NCBI RefSeq assembly: GCF_040718835.1
Contig: NZ_JBFEFG010000281.1
Span: forward strand, 992,001 to 1,056,000
DNA length: 64,000 bases
Source of the DNA: Bremerella sp. JC817
GTDB lineage: Bacteria; Planctomycetota; Planctomycetia; Pirellulales; Pirellulaceae
Direction: 5' to 3'
Shown: positions 17,027-26,142 of the stretch, piece after piece
How the letters are laid out: each line of letters begins with the position of its first letter
How positions within the stretch are numbered: position 1 is the stretch's first letter
The notes under the pieces: model-generated
Seen by the model: only the letters and a program-made list of their open reading frames with translations
Databases searched by the model: none
What the model was told of the DNA's origin: nothing
Position numbers and translations under genes: made by a program

Positions 17027-20000
17027 TTACTCTTCTCTCAGCTTGGGATGGCTGAGGAGTTGGCGAAGGTCTTCAATGCCCACAGGCTTCACCATGTGGA
17101 GATCGAAACCTGCGGCCTCCGAATGCAACCGGTCTTCGTCTTGACCATAGCCTGTCACGGCAACCAGCAAGATGGTTCGCTCTGGGTCGCTCTCGCGAAT
17201 ACGGCGAGCCACTTCGTACCCATCCATCATGGGCAGTCCGATATCGAGCATGACAATCCGCGGTTGAAACGCGGGGACGCTTTCTAACGCTTCCATGCCA
17301 CTGCCTGCCGTTTCGATTTCATGGTTCCCCAAAGCGGCGACCAGACGCGACAACAGGTGACGGGCACTCTTGTTGTCGTCGACAATTAAGATTTTGTGGC
17401 TTCCATGCAGTTCCAATTTCGGCATCTCGATAATTTCCCCGGGGCCTTCCGGCAATATGGGTAGCGATACAGTGAATTCGCTTCCCTTGTGCTGACCATC
17501 ACTGGTCACGGCGACAGAACCATGATGCAACTCAATCAAGCTCTTCACGATCGTCAACCCAATCCCAAGCCCGCCCGGAGCCCGGTCCGACGATCGAGAC
17601 GACTGTGCGAACAACTCGAAAACGCGTGGCATCAGGTCTTCGTCGATACCGATGCCGTTATCACGGAACGAGATCGATACGGATTCTTCTTCCCGAGTGA
17701 CGGTGACTTCGATCGAGCCACCTTCCTGCGTGTACTTCACGCCGTTGATCACCAGGTTTTCAAAAACCTGGGCCAGTCGTACTGGATCGGCTTCCAACCA
17801 GACGGGGTCTTCCGCCATTCTTACCGATATCGAAATATTCTTTTGTTCAGCCATCGGCTGAATCGTTCCGATCGCCATCTTCAAAATCTGTTGCAGTGGA
17901 ACAACTTCCAAACGCAAATCAACCTTGCCACGCGTGATTCGCGAAACATCCAGCAGGTCGTCGACCAGGCGAACGAGATGACGGACTTGCTCTTCCATCA
18001 CGTTCAACGGTTCTTGAGGTACCTGGGAGTCCATCAACAGAAGATCGATACCGCTTCGGATCGGTGCCAAAGGATTACGAAGCTCGTGAGCCAGCATGGC
18101 GAGGAACTCGTCTTTGCGACGGTCGGCGTCTTTGAGTGCCTGTTCCAGTTCCATCTGTTCGGTGATGTCGGTGTTGGTACCAAACCAGCGAACAACTTTC
18201 TCATCTTTATCTCGAATCGGGACTGCTCGCGACAGGAACCACCGATAAACACCATCGTGGCGTCGCAGCGGGAACGTATCTTCCCAAACGGTTTCATTGC
18301 GGGCTGCTTCCGCGAGCTTCGCGAAGACCCGTTCGATATGGTCTGGATGATGTGATTCGGCCCAACCGGTGTCTTGGGCACTCTCGAAATCGGCACCAGT
18401 GAATTCATACCAGCGGCGGTTATACCACGTCACATTGGGCAGCTCGTCACAGGTCCAAGCCAATTGCACGATATTGTCGGCCAGATCACGGAAACGTGTC
18501 TCACTAATCTGCAACGCTCTCTCGGCTTGATAGCGTTCCGAAATATCTTGGATCAGGGCGTAGTAACCAATAACGGTCGACTCGCTATCGAGGTGAGGAA
18601 TATATTCGACATGAACGAATCGTGCGGGACCATGCCGAAAAGGTAGTTCTCCCTCCCACGAAACCCGTTCGCCACTCATCACCATTTCGATCTTCTCGCG
18701 GGCTACCTCATACGCTTGCTGACCAACGACGTCCCAAACTGGTTTGCCAAGGACATCGTCGATCGAGATGCCAAACCACCTTTCATAGCTGGCATTGGCA
18801 AACTGATAACGCAAATCTTTGTCGATATAAGCAATCAACACCGGCATCGCGTCCGCAACCAGCGAGAGTTGCTCGCGCTGTAGCGACAGTTGATCCTGGA
18901 TATCCTTGAGTTGGGTAATGTCCTGGAACGTCGCCACGACCCCCTCGATCCGGTTGTCGTGCGTTCGATACGGCAGCAACCGTCGCAGGAACCGGCGATT
19001 TCCCTCAGCGATCACTTCGCGTTCGACCGGAGCAAGCAGCTTTAAGACTTCGCGGGCATCGTTTAAGAACGAACCATCGGAGAACTTATGAACCAAGTCA
19101 CTGATCGGGCGACCAATGTCGGTGCGAATCAAACTGAAAAGCTCGATCGCTTCCGGAGTGAAGTTTCGCACGCGGAATTCGGTATCGAGAAACACCACGG
19201 CGATGCGCGTGCTCGAAATCAGGTTATCGAGATCGTTGTTAGTCGACTCTAACTCCGATAGTTTGTCTTCCAGCTGAACGTTGAGCGTCGTCAACTCTTC
19301 GTTAAGCGACTGCAGCTCTTCTCGTGAGGCCTCCAGTTCTTCGGTGCCTGACTGTAGTTCCTCGTTAACGCTCATCGCTTCTTCGTGCGATGCGCGAAGT
19401 TCTTCGTTGGCTTGTTCGAGTTGTTCGATCGTATGGCTAAGCTCTTCTCGTGTCTCAAGCAACTCACGCTCAAGATTAGTAACCAATTCCTCTTGAGAAT
19501 CGCCGTTGACCAACCCCGAACTTTCACCTCGCTCAGCCGGCAATTGACTCGTCTCGAAGTCGCGCGGCACGCGATCTTCTTCCAGGTGAATGTACATCAG
19601 CCGTTGATGACTCTCGGGGTCGGCCATCGTCCGTACGACACCCCGGACATCAATTAACGATCCGTCCGACTGGGTCACCTTCGCTCGATCGAAACGTGCC
19701 TCGCTGGCGTTATCGAGGCGTCCGATCGCGGCCCTCAGTTTCAAATGCAGCCCTGGTCGAACCAGTTCATAGACCGTGTACCGCTGCTCGCCTTCAGGAA
19801 TCTTCAGGAACCGTTCGCCACTTCCGCCAACGTAAATTGGCTGAAGCTTGTCGTTCAGAACCAGTACGACCGACTGGGTCGTCTTCCAGAACATCTCCGC
19901 CGCAATCTCTCGCAAACTGGGAGGTGCCGGACGGGGAAATCGCTGCCGAGAAAACGAAACACGCTGCGGCTTAGGCGTGGTGTGCACAACGGGACTGACA

Positions 20001-21466
20001 ACGCCGGCCTCGTTGACGCGGCGATAGATTCGTACCCGCGAGTCGACCGGATCAAACCCTTCTTCAAATCGCCCGGCGGTCTCGGAGTTACCCAGCATCA
20101 GGTACGCGCTCGGATTCAGTGCGAAGTGAAACTTTCGCAAAATCTGAGTCTGGGCTTCTGGCTCGAGGTAGATCAACAGGTTTCGACAACTAATTAGATC
20201 GAGTCGGAAGAAAGAAGGGTCTCCCTTCAAATCGTGCGACGCGAAGACGACCATTTCCCGAATCGCCTTGGTAACGCGGTAACCGTCGGCATCGATCGTG
20301 AAATACTTGCGTCCCCATTCCGGCTTGATATCGGCAGCGATGGTCTCGGGGTACCAACCAGCGCGGGCCGTCTTTAACGCATGGTTGCTGATATCCGTTG
20401 CGAAAATCTGCGTGCGAATATCGCGTCGGTCGCCGATCGCATCGCACAGAAGCATCGCCATCGTGTAGGCTTCTTCACCCGTCGCGCAGCCTGGGATCCA
20501 GATGCGAATCGGGTTTTCCGGACGCCGATCGTTAATCAACTTCGGCAGGACTTCTTCGGCCAGAACATCCCATACTTCCTGGTTCCGCAAGAACTGCGTG
20601 ACGCAGATCAACAGGTCCTGGGCGAGCGCTTCGATTTCGTGCGGACGGTCTTTGAGCCGATGAACATATTCTTTCAAGTTCGCAACGCCAGCCAAACCCA
20701 TGCGTCGTTGTACACGACGTAGCAAGGTGGTGTGTTTGTAGTTGCGAAAGTCGTACTCGGCATGGAATTGAAGGAGGTACTGGATCTCAGAGAGTTCTTC
20801 GTGGAACCGAAGTGGATCGACGGAGGAATCGTCGAAGAGCGAATTGTGATCGACGTAACTTTCCAGCGATTTGACGAGCTCTTGAACCGGCTGAACATAG
20901 TCTGCCTGACCGGTCTCCATCGCGTTGAGTGGCATCGAGTCATGGCCCGCTTCGTGCGGATGCTGAACCATGACCATGCCGCCACATTCTTTGATCTCGC
21001 GAATACCGAGCGTGCCGTCGCTTCCATTCCCCGATAACACAACCGCAACGGCGTTTTGTCGCTGGTCGCGAGCCAGGCTCCGAAAGAAGTAGTCGATTGG
21101 ATGACGCCATCCACGCGACTCGGACGACGGAGTGACGAACAACACCCCATCACGCAAAGAAACATCCTGGCCAGGCGGCGCCACGTAGACGGTATCTGCC
21201 TCAACCAGCATACCGTTAGTCACCGTGGTAACGGGCAATTCGGTATGTTTGGTTAAAATCTCGGGCAGCAAACTATCGTGATCGGGCATCAGATGCTGAA
21301 CGATCACAAAGGCCATCCCTCGATGGTCAGTTACCGCAGCGAAGAACTTCTTCAGAGCTTCCAGCCCACCAGAAGATGCACCGATCCCCACAACAGAAAG
21401 TGGATGTTTCGGGTTGTTATGTCCTCGACCGCCAGGATTGTTTTCGGTCGATTCAGCTTGTCCCAT
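17027..21466 (-). CDS. CheB-CheR-PAS hybrid histidine kinase with receiver domain
   Basis: A 1479-residue cytosolic signalling protein. Residues 25-195 are a CheB-type methylesterase domain (GIGASSGGLEAL, VIVQHLMPDHDS, SGNGSDGTLGIREIK). Residues about 215-485 are CheR-type methyltransferase with SAM site WIPGCATGEEAYTMAML. A long coiled coil (about 660-745) follows, then PAS-type domains to about 1110. The dimerisation/phospho-histidine is H1127 (AHELRNP), then a HATPase domain (DNGIGID, GGLGIGLTIVKS), and a C-terminal receiver with acceptor D1408 and K1460. This domain order occurs in many bacteria without being part of chemotaxis. No che, flagellar or response regulator gene is next to it, so its partner is unknown. 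Confidence 0.95.
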   Translation of the reverse strand: MGQAESTENNPGGRGHNNPKHPLSVVGIGASSGGLEALKKFFAAVTDHRGMAFVIVQHLMPDHDSLLPEILTKHTELPVTTVTNGMLVEADTVYVAPPGQDVSLRDGVLFVTPSSESRGWRHPIDYFFRSLARDQRQNAVAVVLSGNGSDGTLGIREIKECGGMVMVQHPHEAGHDSMPLNAMETGQADYVQPVQELVKSLESYVDHNSLFDDSSVDPLRFHEELSEIQYLLQFHAEYDFRNYKHTTLLRRVQRRMGLAGVANLKEYVHRLKDRPHEIEALAQDLLICVTQFLRNQEVWDVLAEEVLPKLINDRRPENPIRIWIPGCATGEEAYTMAMLLCDAIGDRRDIRTQIFATDISNHALKTARAGWYPETIAADIKPEWGRKYFTIDADGYRVTKAIREMVVFASHDLKGDPSFFRLDLISCRNLLIYLEPEAQTQILRKFHFALNPSAYLMLGNSETAGRFEEGFDPVDSRVRIYRRVNEAGVVSPVVHTTPKPQRVSFSRQRFPRPAPPSLREIAAEMFWKTTQSVVLVLNDKLQPIYVGGSGERFLKIPEGEQRYTVYELVRPGLHLKLRAAIGRLDNASEARFDRAKVTQSDGSLIDVRGVVRTMADPESHQRLMYIHLEEDRVPRDFETSQLPAERGESSGLVNGDSQEELVTNLERELLETREELSHTIEQLEQANEELRASHEEAMSVNEELQSGTEELEASREELQSLNEELTTLNVQLEDKLSELESTNNDLDNLISSTRIAVVFLDTEFRVRNFTPEAIELFSLIRTDIGRPISDLVHKFSDGSFLNDAREVLKLLAPVEREVIAEGNRRFLRRLLPYRTHDNRIEGVVATFQDITQLKDIQDQLSLQREQLSLVADAMPVLIAYIDKDLRYQFANASYERWFGISIDDVLGKPVWDVVGQQAYEVAREKIEMVMSGERVSWEGELPFRHGPARFVHVEYIPHLDSESTVIGYYALIQDISERYQAERALQISETRFRDLADNIVQLAWTCDELPNVTWYNRRWYEFTGADFESAQDTGWAESHHPDHIERVFAKLAEAARNETVWEDTFPLRRHDGVYRWFLSRAVPIRDKDEKVVRWFGTNTDITEQMELEQALKDADRRKDEFLAMLAHELRNPLAPIRSGIDLLLMDSQVPQEPLNVMEEQVRHLVRLVDDLLDVSRITRGKVDLRLEVVPLQQILKMAIGTIQPMAEQKNISISVRMAEDPVWLEADPVRLAQVFENLVINGVKYTQEGGSIEVTVTREEESVSISFRDNGIGIDEDLMPRVFELFAQSSRSSDRAPGGLGIGLTIVKSLIELHHGSVAVTSDGQHKGSEFTVSLPILPEGPGEIIEMPKLELHGSHKILIVDDNKSARHLLSRLVAALGNHEIETAGSGMEALESVPAFQPRIVMLDIGLPMMDGYEVARRIRESDPERTILLVAVTGYGQDEDRLHSEAAGFDLHMVKPVGIEDLRQLLSHPKLREE

Positions 21467-21821
21467 AGGTGTTCAGTCGTTTCCGGATGGGTAAAAGACT
21501 TACGCGGAAAATCCCCACGGACGCCCTGCAGGGGTAAGCAGATTTGCATCGAACCGCAATAAAATGCCGCCGTCTACAACAAAGCCGAACCTAATCCCCC
21601 GATTAAAGATGCTCGGGCTTTAGGTGCTTCATTGTCGCAGACCCCCGCGAGCACTGCAAGTTGCCTCCTATTCCTTTGTGATTACAAGACTTAGGATCAT
21701 TTCTGCACCCACCAACCTTATTCGAGGCGGCAGGAATCGCAAAGTCTCTCAATCCGACCAATATTCCGCAAATTTTCTCGAGGAAAGATCTCTCAAATTC
21801 CTGGGCAACTAGACCGCGCGA
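21467..21821. other. Divergent intergenic region between the kinase and the propeller gene
   Basis: About 355 bases with no supported gene. It must hold the promoter of the minus-strand kinase gene. I saw no clear operator or terminator in it. Confidence 0.4.
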
Positions 21822-21849
21822 TTGGCTATTGAATTGGCTCGCCTATACT
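21822..21849 (+). promoter_or_regulatory. Sigma-70-type promoter for the propeller gene
   Basis: TTGGCT at 21822-21827, a 16-base spacer and TATACT at 21844-21849. The expected start of transcription is near 21856, about 48 bases before the ATG at 21904. This is the best housekeeping-type promoter I can see in the window. Confidence 0.6.
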
Positions 21850-21903
21850 CAAATTGAGTCCATCCTTTCCCCATCTAATCTTGCCCCTCTCGGAGAGCCG
21901 CCC

Positions 21904-22854
21904 ATGCTACGCTTCTGGTCGCTTTTATTCCTGCTGACGTTGATCACGATTCCCTCGTTGGCGATCGCCGGTCCCTTTCGCCTCGTGATTCAAGGAAATA
22001 ACAAGCTGGCGATTGTCGACACCGACGGCAAGATCGAGTGGGAGATGCCATGGGGAGGCATCCACGATATCCATGTGCTCGACAACGGTCACATCATGGT
22101 GCAGCAAGGTGGCGCCAAAATCGCCGAGATCGATCCGGAAACTAAGAAGGTGGTCTGGTCGTACGACTCGGCGAAGATGAATGGCAACGAAGGAAAACGG
22201 ATCGAAGTCCACGCCTTCCAACCGCTGGAAAATGGCAACGTGATGATTGCCGAGTCAGGTGCAGGCCGGCTCATCGAGATCACTCGCGGCGGCAAGATTG
22301 TTAAAGAGATGCCATTGAAGCTGAACAATCCGCACCCTCACTCCGATACCCGTCTGGTTCGGAAGCTTGAAAACGGTAACTACCTGGTCGCTCACGAGAA
22401 CGACGGCTTCATTCGTGAATACGACGGCAAAAGCGGCAAGGTGGTGTGGGAATACGAAGTGCCGATGTTCGATCAGGAAGCTCGCAACGGACACGGTCCT
22501 GAAGCCTTCGGCAACAAGGCCTTCGCGGCGATTCGCTTGAAGAATGGCAACACGCTGATTGCAACCGGCAACGGGCACAGTGTGATCGAAGTGACGCCAG
22601 AGAAGGAAATGGTCTGGAAGATCGCCCAGAACGATCTGCCCGGTATCACGCTCGCTTGGGTAACCACCTTGGAAGTGTTGCCAAATGGTCACTACGTGAT
22701 TGGCAACTGCCATGCTGGTCCCGGCAACCCTCTGCTGGTCGAAGTCGATCCGAAGACCAAGAAGGTTGTCTGGCAGTTCGACCAATACGACGTGTTCGGC
22801 AACTCGGCACCAAACTCGCAACTGCTGAGCGTCGAAGGAGACGTTCTTCGCTAA
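21904..22854 (+). CDS. Secreted beta-propeller protein (PQQ/arylsulfotransferase-like)
   Basis: A 316-residue exported protein. I chose the ATG at 21904 because CGGAGAG lies upstream and a signal peptide starts there (MLRFWSLLFLLTLITIPSL, cut after AIAG). The mature part has repeated blades with the pattern NGN/NGH followed by W-x-Y/F: DNGHIMVQQGGAKIAEID, ENGNVMIAESGAGRLIEI, ENGNYLVAHEND, KNGNTLIATGNGHSVIEV, PNGHYVIGNC. This is typical of PQQ-like or arylsulfotransferase propellers. No catalytic residues could be assigned, so the role may be binding rather than catalysis. Its stop codon interlocks with that of the convergent gene. Confidence 0.85.
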   Translation: MLRFWSLLFLLTLITIPSLAIAGPFRLVIQGNNKLAIVDTDGKIEWEMPWGGIHDIHVLDNGHIMVQQGGAKIAEIDPETKKVVWSYDSAKMNGNEGKRIEVHAFQPLENGNVMIAESGAGRLIEITRGGKIVKEMPLKLNNPHPHSDTRLVRKLENGNYLVAHENDGFIREYDGKSGKVVWEYEVPMFDQEARNGHGPEAFGNKAFAAIRLKNGNTLIATGNGHSVIEVTPEKEMVWKIAQNDLPGITLAWVTTLEVLPNGHYVIGNCHAGPGNPLLVEVDPKTKKVVWQFDQYDVFGNSAPNSQLLSVEGDVLR

Positions 22855-23147
22855 CGGCGATCACGGATCGCATCGATCAACTGCGGCTTGGACATCTTGC
22901 TCCGGCCGCGGATACTCATCTTCTGGGCAATGTTATAAAGCTCGTCCTTCGTACGACTTTCGAGCGAAGAATGGGGATTGCCGGTTCCTTGCGTCCGCTT
23001 GTTCGGCGTTTCCCCTTTTTCGCGTCGCTGCTTGTTGACCGTTCTCGCGGCAACTTCTTTCGCACGCTCTTTCTTCATTCCACGTTCAAGATTGCTGTCG
23101 CGGATCGCTTCGTATTGCCGATCGTCTTTGTCGGTCCAGCCTGGCAT
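22851..23147 (-). CDS. Small basic protein with a Rho_N-like C-terminal domain
   Basis: A 98-residue, strongly charged protein. The N-terminal half (MPGWTDKDDRQYEAI, then ERGMKKERAKEVAARTVNKQ) resembles the DUF7218-type small proteins of many bacteria. The C-terminal half, SRTKDELYNIAQKMSIRGRSKMSKPQLIDAIRDRR written in two parts here (SRTKDELYNIAQKMS and SKMSKPQLIDAIR), is a helix-extended-loop-helix of the Rho N-terminal/SAP type that often binds nucleic acid. It is probably a small nucleic acid binding protein; the target is unknown. Its start lies about 300 bases from the sigma factor gene. Confidence 0.75.
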   Translation of the reverse strand: MPGWTDKDDRQYEAIRDSNLERGMKKERAKEVAARTVNKQRREKGETPNKRTQGTGNPHSSLESRTKDELYNIAQKMSIRGRSKMSKPQLIDAIRDRR

Positions 23148-23446
23148 GGGATTGCTCCTTGGAATGGGGCTTGCAATGTCTAAATCTTTCTACAGCGAAT
23201 CGCGTGCCTATCATCCCCCCGGCCGCTTACTTGCCCAATTTCACGGTGCGTTTGAATTGGCAACGGCCAGGTTGCCTTCTGCGGCGACAATTCGCGAATA
23301 CTGCTCGTGGAATCCCCTTTTTGCGCAAGCTTGCCACGGGCTCATCAAAATTTAAAGCTTCGTGGGAAGCAGTGTTTCCGCGGGAAGTGTAGGATGAAGC
23401 GACGTTTCTTGGCATCCGGCAATTCTTCCAGCACGTTCCGATCGCG
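23148..23446. other. Divergent region between the Rho_N-like gene and the ECF sigma gene
   Basis: About 300 bases with no supported gene. It should contain promoters for both neighbours. No repeat like that upstream of the second sigma gene was found. Confidence 0.4.
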
Positions 23447-24028
23447 ATGGATACCTCGGTCAGTTTTCTCGATTCGCTTCAATGCACCTCGGACGAGGAA
23501 GCATGGGGGCGACTCGTCGGCATGTATTCGCCGCTGATCCGTGGCTGGCTGAAACGTCATGGAGCCATGGTCGAAGACCTGGACGATGTGACTCAAGAAG
23601 TGCTGGCGGTAGTCTTTCGCCGCTTCCCCGATTTCCGGCGAGAGCCGCGCGCGGGTGCCTTTCGAGCCTGGCTGCGAACAATCACCGCGAACTGTTTGCG
23701 TGACCATTGGCGGAAAAAGAATCGGCAGCCAACCGGCGTCGGCGGAAGTGACTTTGGCGCCGTGATTGCCGAACTGGAAGATCCCAACAGCGGTCTCAGC
23801 GCCCAATGGAATCGAGACCACGACCGGCACGTGATACAATATTTGCTCGACGAAGTCCGTCCCGCATTCACCGATAAGACATGGCAGGCGTTCCAACGAT
23901 TCGCCCTGGATGGCTTGACTGCGGACGTCGTGAGCCAAGAGCTCGGCATTTCCGTCAACGCCGTCTTCGTTGCCAAGTCGCGCGTGCTGAGTCGGCTCCG
24001 CCAGCGCGGCCTTGGCTTGATCGAGTAA
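23447..24028 (+). CDS. ECF-type RNA polymerase sigma factor (first copy)
   Basis: A 193-residue sigma-70 family protein. Region 2 covers about 10-85, with DLDDVTQEVLAVVFRRFPDF as the -10 recognition helix and AFRAWLRTITANCLRDHWRK following. Region 4 (about 125-190) ends in a helix-turn-helix, DVVSQELGISVNAVFVAKSRVLSRLR. It has the planctomycete-style long linker with QWNRDHDRHV. The next gene, 34 bases downstream, encodes a protein kinase with an N-terminal zinc motif that is likely its partner. It is the first of two ECF sigma genes in the window and only distantly related to the second. Confidence 0.92.
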   Translation: MDTSVSFLDSLQCTSDEEAWGRLVGMYSPLIRGWLKRHGAMVEDLDDVTQEVLAVVFRRFPDFRREPRAGAFRAWLRTITANCLRDHWRKKNRQPTGVGGSDFGAVIAELEDPNSGLSAQWNRDHDRHVIQYLLDEVRPAFTDKTWQAFQRFALDGLTADVVSQELGISVNAVFVAKSRVLSRLRQRGLGLIE

Positions 24029-24062
24029 GTGGTCATATCGATTCTTTGGTAGCACACGATTG

Positions 24063-26003
24063 ATGAACCAACGCAGTTCCACGCACCCGACGAAAGAAGA
24101 ACTGGAATCGTTCTTTCATGGAACGTTGGAAGAAACGCGTCGTCAATTGGTCGAAGACCATATCTCGAAATGTGATCAGTGCTGCGATGAGCTGAGAACG
24201 ATTCCTCACGACGGCTTGATCGAACGGATCCATGCCGCCACCAGCAGCATCGACGATGGCCAAACGCCATGGGCCACCGCCTCGACAATCGCGGAATCGG
24301 AACCGGCCGATTCGATTCCGGCGGCATTGCTCGATCATCCGCGCTATCGAATCATTCGCCGACTTGGCCAAGGGGGCATGGGGGTCGTCTACCAGGCCGA
24401 ACATCGATTGATGGAACGGCCGGTCGCGTTGAAGGTGATCAACCCACGTCTGGTGAGCAACGAGCTCGCGGTTGATCGTTTCCATCAGGAAGTCAAAGCG
24501 GCAGCCAAGCTTTCGCACCGCAACATTGTCGCCGCTTACGATGCCGAACAAGCAGGCGACCTGCACTTTCTGGTGATGGAATTTATCGACGGGATTAGCC
24601 TCGATCAACTCGTCGCCCGCCGCAAACCTCTACCGGTGTTGCATGCGTGCAATTACGTTCTTCAGGCCGCCCAGGGGCTGCAGCACGCCCATGCCCGAGG
24701 CACCGTTCATCGCGACATCAAACCGCATAACCTCATGCGGACAGATCGAGGAACGGTGAAGATCCTCGACTTCGGCCTGGCTCGTTTTGCGACCCAAACG
24801 GATCACGCTGCCGACGATCCAGGGCTGACAGCTGACTTCACGGCGCTTGGCACGCCCGACTATCTGGCCCCAGAGCAAGCCCGAGATTCGAAGCGGGCCG
24901 ACATCAGAGCCGACCTCTACAGTCTCGGTTGCACCCTCTATTTCCTGCTGGCTGGACATGCTCCTTTTCCCAATGAGTCCGCATTCGAAAAAGTCTTGGC
25001 CCACTGCGAACGGCAACCGACCTCGCTGGGTGAACTTCGTGACGATGTTCCGAGCGAAGTCATTGCGATCGTCGAACAATTGATGGCGAAGAACCCTGAC
25101 GACCGCTTCCAGACCCCTGCGGAATTGATCGAAGCATTGAAACCGTTCGGTCGACCTGACTCGGTGGCGGCAAATGACCAGCCCACTAGCGACAGCGGAA
25201 AGACGCTCGTCGCGATGCCGATGCCGCAGCTTCACGTGAGCACCGAAAGCACCGCAACGCGTACTCGGACCAAGGTCAGTAATCAAGCAACCAGCACTTG
25301 GGTTCGACGGAATCGTTGGCCATTGTTCGCGGTCAGTGGCGTCCTTGGTGTCGCCCTCGGTTGGTATGTGCTCGCGGATCGTGGCGAGCAGCCCCCTGCT
25401 CTGCCGGAAGACAATTCGTTCGTGGGGCGGCCTTCCGAAACCATTCCCCCTTCCACCTCGGACGCGGAATGGATCGACTTGATCGCTCGCGTCGATTTGT
25501 CGTCGGATGTCGTCGCAGGAAACTGGACGGTCACGCCAACGGGCGAGTTACGCGTCGATCATACGCCGTCTGCCCGGGTCATGCTTCCCTTCACTCCGCC
25601 GCGAGAATACGACTTCGAGGTCGAATTTACGCGCGTCGAAGGAGATCAATCGATCGCCTTGCACTTCGTCGATGGCGATGGAATTGCGAGCTTTGATATC
25701 GACGGCTGGAGCGAGAACCTCGGCGGAATTCAAAACATCGATCAGATCGACATCCGGCGAAATCCGACACGGATCGATAACATTCAACTGATCAACGGAC
25801 GCCGATACCAAGCGGCCGTGCATGTGCGTCGAGATCATGTCGACGCCTTTTTCGATGGCGAAAAACGAACTACTTACCACGGCGATGGTTCCGATCTATC
25901 GCTGCTGCCGCTCTGGTCGCTTCCGGAAAATACGTTGGGCCTGGGTGCCTACGACAGCGACACCGTTTTTCATAGCGTGCGAATCCGCCCCATTTCCAAC
26001 TGA
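24063..26003 (+). CDS. Membrane Ser/Thr protein kinase with anti-sigma-like zinc motif
   Basis: A 646-residue protein; I used the ATG at 24063 (a TTG precedes it). Residues about 8-45 contain H-x3-C-x2-C (HISKCDQCCDEL), the zinc-binding motif of anti-sigma factors. The kinase domain follows at about 95-365: P-loop LGQGGMGVVYQAEH, VALKVI lysine, catalytic HRDIKPHN, DFGLA and GTPDYLAPEQ. A membrane helix lies near 420-440, and the C-terminal part outside is a jelly-roll-like domain ending at VFHSVRIRPISN. The fusion of a sigma-binding motif, kinase and sensor-like outer domain with an adjacent sigma gene suggests phosphorylation-controlled release of the sigma factor. That link is inference. 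Confidence 0.9.
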   Translation: MNQRSSTHPTKEELESFFHGTLEETRRQLVEDHISKCDQCCDELRTIPHDGLIERIHAATSSIDDGQTPWATASTIAESEPADSIPAALLDHPRYRIIRRLGQGGMGVVYQAEHRLMERPVALKVINPRLVSNELAVDRFHQEVKAAAKLSHRNIVAAYDAEQAGDLHFLVMEFIDGISLDQLVARRKPLPVLHACNYVLQAAQGLQHAHARGTVHRDIKPHNLMRTDRGTVKILDFGLARFATQTDHAADDPGLTADFTALGTPDYLAPEQARDSKRADIRADLYSLGCTLYFLLAGHAPFPNESAFEKVLAHCERQPTSLGELRDDVPSEVIAIVEQLMAKNPDDRFQTPAELIEALKPFGRPDSVAANDQPTSDSGKTLVAMPMPQLHVSTESTATRTRTKVSNQATSTWVRRNRWPLFAVSGVLGVALGWYVLADRGEQPPALPEDNSFVGRPSETIPPSTSDAEWIDLIARVDLSSDVVAGNWTVTPTGELRVDHTPSARVMLPFTPPREYDFEVEFTRVEGDQSIALHFVDGDGIASFDIDGWSENLGGIQNIDQIDIRRNPTRIDNIQLINGRRYQAAVHVRRDHVDAFFDGEKRTTYHGDGSDLSLLPLWSLPENTLGLGAYDSDTVFHSVRIRPISN

Positions 26004-26142
26004 TATCCGCCGCTTAACGGGGACCGGAGAAAAACTCTCCAAAAATCTGCTTCCGCGTGAAAGGTTTTCTGCTCCGCGTCCATTTATTCAGTACGCCAGC
26101 AGAAACAGGTCCACTTTTCGGAACAGTCTTGGAGAAACTTAC

